Source of the DNA: Aurelia coerulea
Lineage: Eukaryota; Cnidaria; Scyphozoa; Semaeostomeae; Ulmaridae
NCBI GenBank assembly: GCA_039566865.1
Contig: CM076944.1
Coordinates: 6,036,501-6,100,500 of the forward strand
DNA: 64,000 nucleotides
Direction of reading: 5' to 3'
Positions 61,102 through 64,000 of this stretch are shown here, one piece after another; the stretch's first letter is position 1, and the number at the start of each line of letters is the position of its first letter. The notes beneath the pieces were generated by a model. The model searched no databases, was not told where the DNA came from, and was given only the letters and a program-made list of their open reading frames with translations. The position numbers were made by a program, and so were the translations under genes.

Positions 61102-63880
61102 TTAACTTGTTATAAAAGTTTCTAAAAAGTTTTGATAAATTTTCTTTTCTTTGGATGTCGCTGGTAAGAAATGACCTGTTAAGAAATTAGAAATGGGAAT
61201 TAATGCTCCTGCTTATGCTACGAAATTTCATTACTGATTTGTTACTAAATTTATCCCATTCTGAAAGGAACATGTAAACATGTTAAGAATTAAAAATAAA
61301 TTCTTTGAGACTGGTTATGGATTAAATTGTAAGTAATTATTGAGCTTTTCACAAGGTTCCTTGAAAAACTTCATTTCAAAGTAGAGGCTAAATACAGCAT
61401 ATGAATAAATGAATGAATGAGTGAATGAGTGAGTGAGTGAGTGAATGAATGAATGAAAGAAAGGACTTACCTCCAGCATGATTTAAAACCACTGGGTTGT
61501 CGAATAGCTTGCTTAATTCCTCACTGCGTTCTGCAAGTAGAAATAAAAACAGGTTTAATTTCCACCAAGTTGACTGCTCGAAGAGTCTCCAATCGCTCAT
61601 CACTGAAGATGGGCGCATTAGCTCCTAATGACACCTTATTGGAAAGATTTCATGTTTTTCTCCGAAGAGAGAAGCATACAGATTAGTGCTGGCATCCCTT
61701 TAGGTGAGAGCCATTGACATTGAGCACAAAGCCTTCTGCATAGAGCGCGAGGCCACTAAAACGGGGCCACCTATCACTTATTAGCTTATTCTGCAATTCA
61801 CTGCGATAGATTTTACGTAGAAGAACCCTTTATGCAACAGTAATGACAACACACATTTTAGTTCCTCTGCAAAAGAGTCTGGATTGGGCGATATTTCTAA
61901 ATTTGCTAAAAATTCGAACCTTCGACGAGAACATCACTAGGGTCTTTTTGGAGTTAAATTCAAATTTTTGATTATGAATAGCTAAATGGTCTATGTATTA
62001 TTTCAATTTGACTGAAGACGACGTATTTTTCGTCTAGCATCTTCATATTCACTATCTAGTAACCAATAGCGTAAAGAAATGTTTTGATAGCTCCTTGATG
62101 TTCGCAATGTCAAAAACTGCATTTCCTTTGAAAGAAAGAATTTAAAAAATCACTCCAAGAGAAATAGTTTCACTGATAACGGTAAAATAGACTCTTTCAA
62201 AGCCTGGCTATGACCTGGAATGACCTGGCTATGAAATATTCATTGAAGAAATTAAATAAATCATATACCTCCTGCAATAACTTTATCTGAATCACCAAAA
62301 ATATGCAGCGATGGGCAGCTTATTCTATTTTGATAAAATTTTTCATGCTGTGGGGATTTTGACTTGAAGCCAGCACACAGCATTGCAAATGTGAATTTGA
62401 ACGGTGAATCTACAGGAATAAATTGATATCAATGAATCTGCTGAAATATAATGCACACATGTCGAAAATTGGTTGATTTTTCTAACTTATTTAGAGGAGA
62501 TGTTTTGGTAGGGACCCCAACAAGGAAAAGGGTAGAGGAGAAATTACTACGGAACGGGGTGTCAAAGGCCATTTTTGAGTTGGCTCTTTGTATAACTATT
62601 GAGTTTTGGGTGAATCTTTCTTGGATCTGTGACTTTTAGGCCAATTTAATTTTGGGTTTGCAGGTAGGGTCTCCCTGAAGAATGTTTTATCATTCTGGAT
62701 CTGTTGTGAAATTCAAGAATCTTGGTAGATATAATTCTGTAGGATGACAGAAGGTTGGAGTTATAGAAAAAAATGAGAGAAGGAGCTGTTCTGAAGCTTA
62801 AAGGTAAAACTAGACTTACTCCATTCGTCCCAATGTTTTCACGCTATTCCATTTTTACAGTACGATCACTGCAGCGAAAATACGTTAAATGTCAATTCAA
62901 GTCAATTATGAAACATGTTGTATGTTGCGATAACAGGGAATTTGTATTGAGTCTAAGGTAAAACGAAATAATGGTGCAATCTCGCAACAGGTTCACCGAT
63001 TGATAATAATGACCTTGTAGGAATTGAGGAGAGCTCTGGAATTTTGTGGTCTTCTGAGAGGTAAGAGGGTTTGCAAGGTGTCCCAAAAATAGTCCGATGT
63101 CTCACTGAATATCATAATAAAGATAAAATGACCGGATTCCGTGGTAAGAGCAACCTATTTCTAAGATTTAAAATCAATTTTTTAGACACCAGAATCTTGC
63201 AATCCATTCAATATTCACGGAGTTACAAACTTTAGAATTTCAAGTTTATGTGAAAGCTGTAGCCAGAGGCTTCTCGGTAGCATTTGTACTGAAAGATGCA
63301 TAGGGCTACCGATAGTTTTGTTACTCATTTATTTCAGGGCAAACCAAATTGGATTTCGAAATGATTTTCGATAACCTAACTTTCTCTGACATTAATTCAA
63401 GCGTATGGAAGCTTTGAGGAATTCTGTTGGGCAAAGGTTGAACACGGCTCAGTCTCCCATCAATAAAGCTTTACAAAAATTATATTATGCTTGAAATCCT
63501 AATTGGTTCGACCTGATATCAACGAGATGTGTGACAATCGAGATGACCTTTTTTATCTCGATCTTGGAGATTTTTGCATAATAAGTCACAAAAGGTGTCT
63601 CTGGTTTCAGCTTTCGCACAAACTTGATCTTTAAAAGCACTTAACTCAGTGAATTTTCATCGAATTTGCAAGATTCTGGTATCTAAAATCCATTTACTGT
63701 CCTAGGAACAGGAATATCTTACCGTGCATCCCGTTAATCATATCGTTATTGTGTGATATTCAATCAAACGTCGAACAATTTTTAGGCCACCCTCCTGTAT
63801 TGTCGTAGCCTTACCTGGTTGATCACGCAATGCACAAATATGAGCAACTATTGTTGCACCTTGACTGAAACCCAAAATAC
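61102..63880 (-). CDS. OVCA2: OVCA2/FSH1-like serine hydrolase, C-terminal four exons, 5' end off window
   Basis: Alpha/beta-hydrolase of the FSH1/OVCA2 family, cytosolic esterases acting on ester or thioester substrates. Exons in transcript order: 63880-63815, 62409-62269, 61530-61471, 61175-61102; phases join and end at TAA, giving 112 residues plus a partial codon. All three catalytic residues are seen: the nucleophile elbow GILGFSQGATIVAH (Ser), the acid in SLHIFGDSDKV (second Asp likely) and the histidine in GGHFLPATSKEKK. The final exon was found by searching for the expected GGH; its acceptor (TTTCTTAACAG) and phase fit exactly. The N-terminal half, including the first strand and lid region, is beyond base 64000. 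An inverted-repeat element (63076-63801) fills much of the first visible intron. Confidence 0.9.
61404..61458. repeat. (GAAT/GAGT)n microsatellite
   Basis: GAATGAATGAGTGAATGAGT and similar units directly downstream of the splice donor of hydrolase exon 61471-61530. Confidence 0.9.
63076..63801. mobile_element. Foldback element with GGTGTCCCAAAAAT-like tips, 726 bp
   Basis: Left AAGGTGTCCCAAAAATAGTC and (reverse complement of right) AGGAGGGTGGCCTAAAAATT, then CTGAATATCA against TGATATTCAAT, with inner arms CACCAGAATCTTGCAA and TTGCAAGATTCTGGTATC. It fills the hydrolase intron and ends about 14 bp from exon 63815-63880. Confidence 0.65.
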
Positions 63881-64000
63881 CTATGAAGAAAATAAACAAA
63901 ATCAAAATAAATCAAAGGCAGGAAATGACAATGCTCTTTGCAAAACAAAAGTTGCAACAACGGTAAAAAGAAAAGAATATCGTCTAGAGGGTGCTGACCT

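Overview
The window is AT-rich animal DNA, not bacterial. Its genes are split into many short exons with GT-AG introns, two of them encode motile-cilium proteins, and the introns and spacers are packed with short inverted-repeat transposable elements, a tRNA-derived SINE and microsatellites. An aquatic invertebrate such as a cnidarian fits, but the species cannot be named from sequence alone.

Layout. (1) 191-30687, minus strand: 28 coding exons of NEK10, a kinase with an armadillo-type helical N-terminal region. The gene runs from its start codon to the catalytic loop and continues past the left edge. All exon phases join into one open frame of 652 codons. (2) 30688-44028: about 13 kb, mostly foldback elements, including a 1.9 kb palindrome. 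A few plus-strand exons of an unrecognised gene lie here; the best are two phase-compatible exons at 39412-39902 with a CPLC motif and a stop codon. (3) 44029-55393, minus strand: 17 exons of a complete 552-residue coiled-coil ciliary protein that I read as CFAP210 (CCDC173). (4) 57503-59605, plus strand: an uninterrupted 700-codon frame of unknown function with a possible N-myristoylation start. (5) 61102-63880, minus strand: the last four exons of an OVCA2/FSH1-like serine hydrolase with a full Ser-Asp-His triad; its 5' end lies beyond the right edge.

NEK10 and CFAP210 are adjacent, point the same way and both serve motile cilia in known animals. The hydrolase and the 700-codon gene have no visible functional link to them. 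Much of the remaining sequence is non-autonomous DNA transposons: TTAA-flanked (piggyBac-like), TA-flanked (Tc1/mariner- or pogo-like) and 8-bp-duplication (hAT-like) elements, many of them palindromic over most of their length. I saw no transposase, CRISPR array, rRNA gene or functional tRNA gene. I did not find a clear new multi-gene system. The strongest leads are the 700-codon gene, the CPLC gene and the palindromic elements that share terminal bases but not arms.
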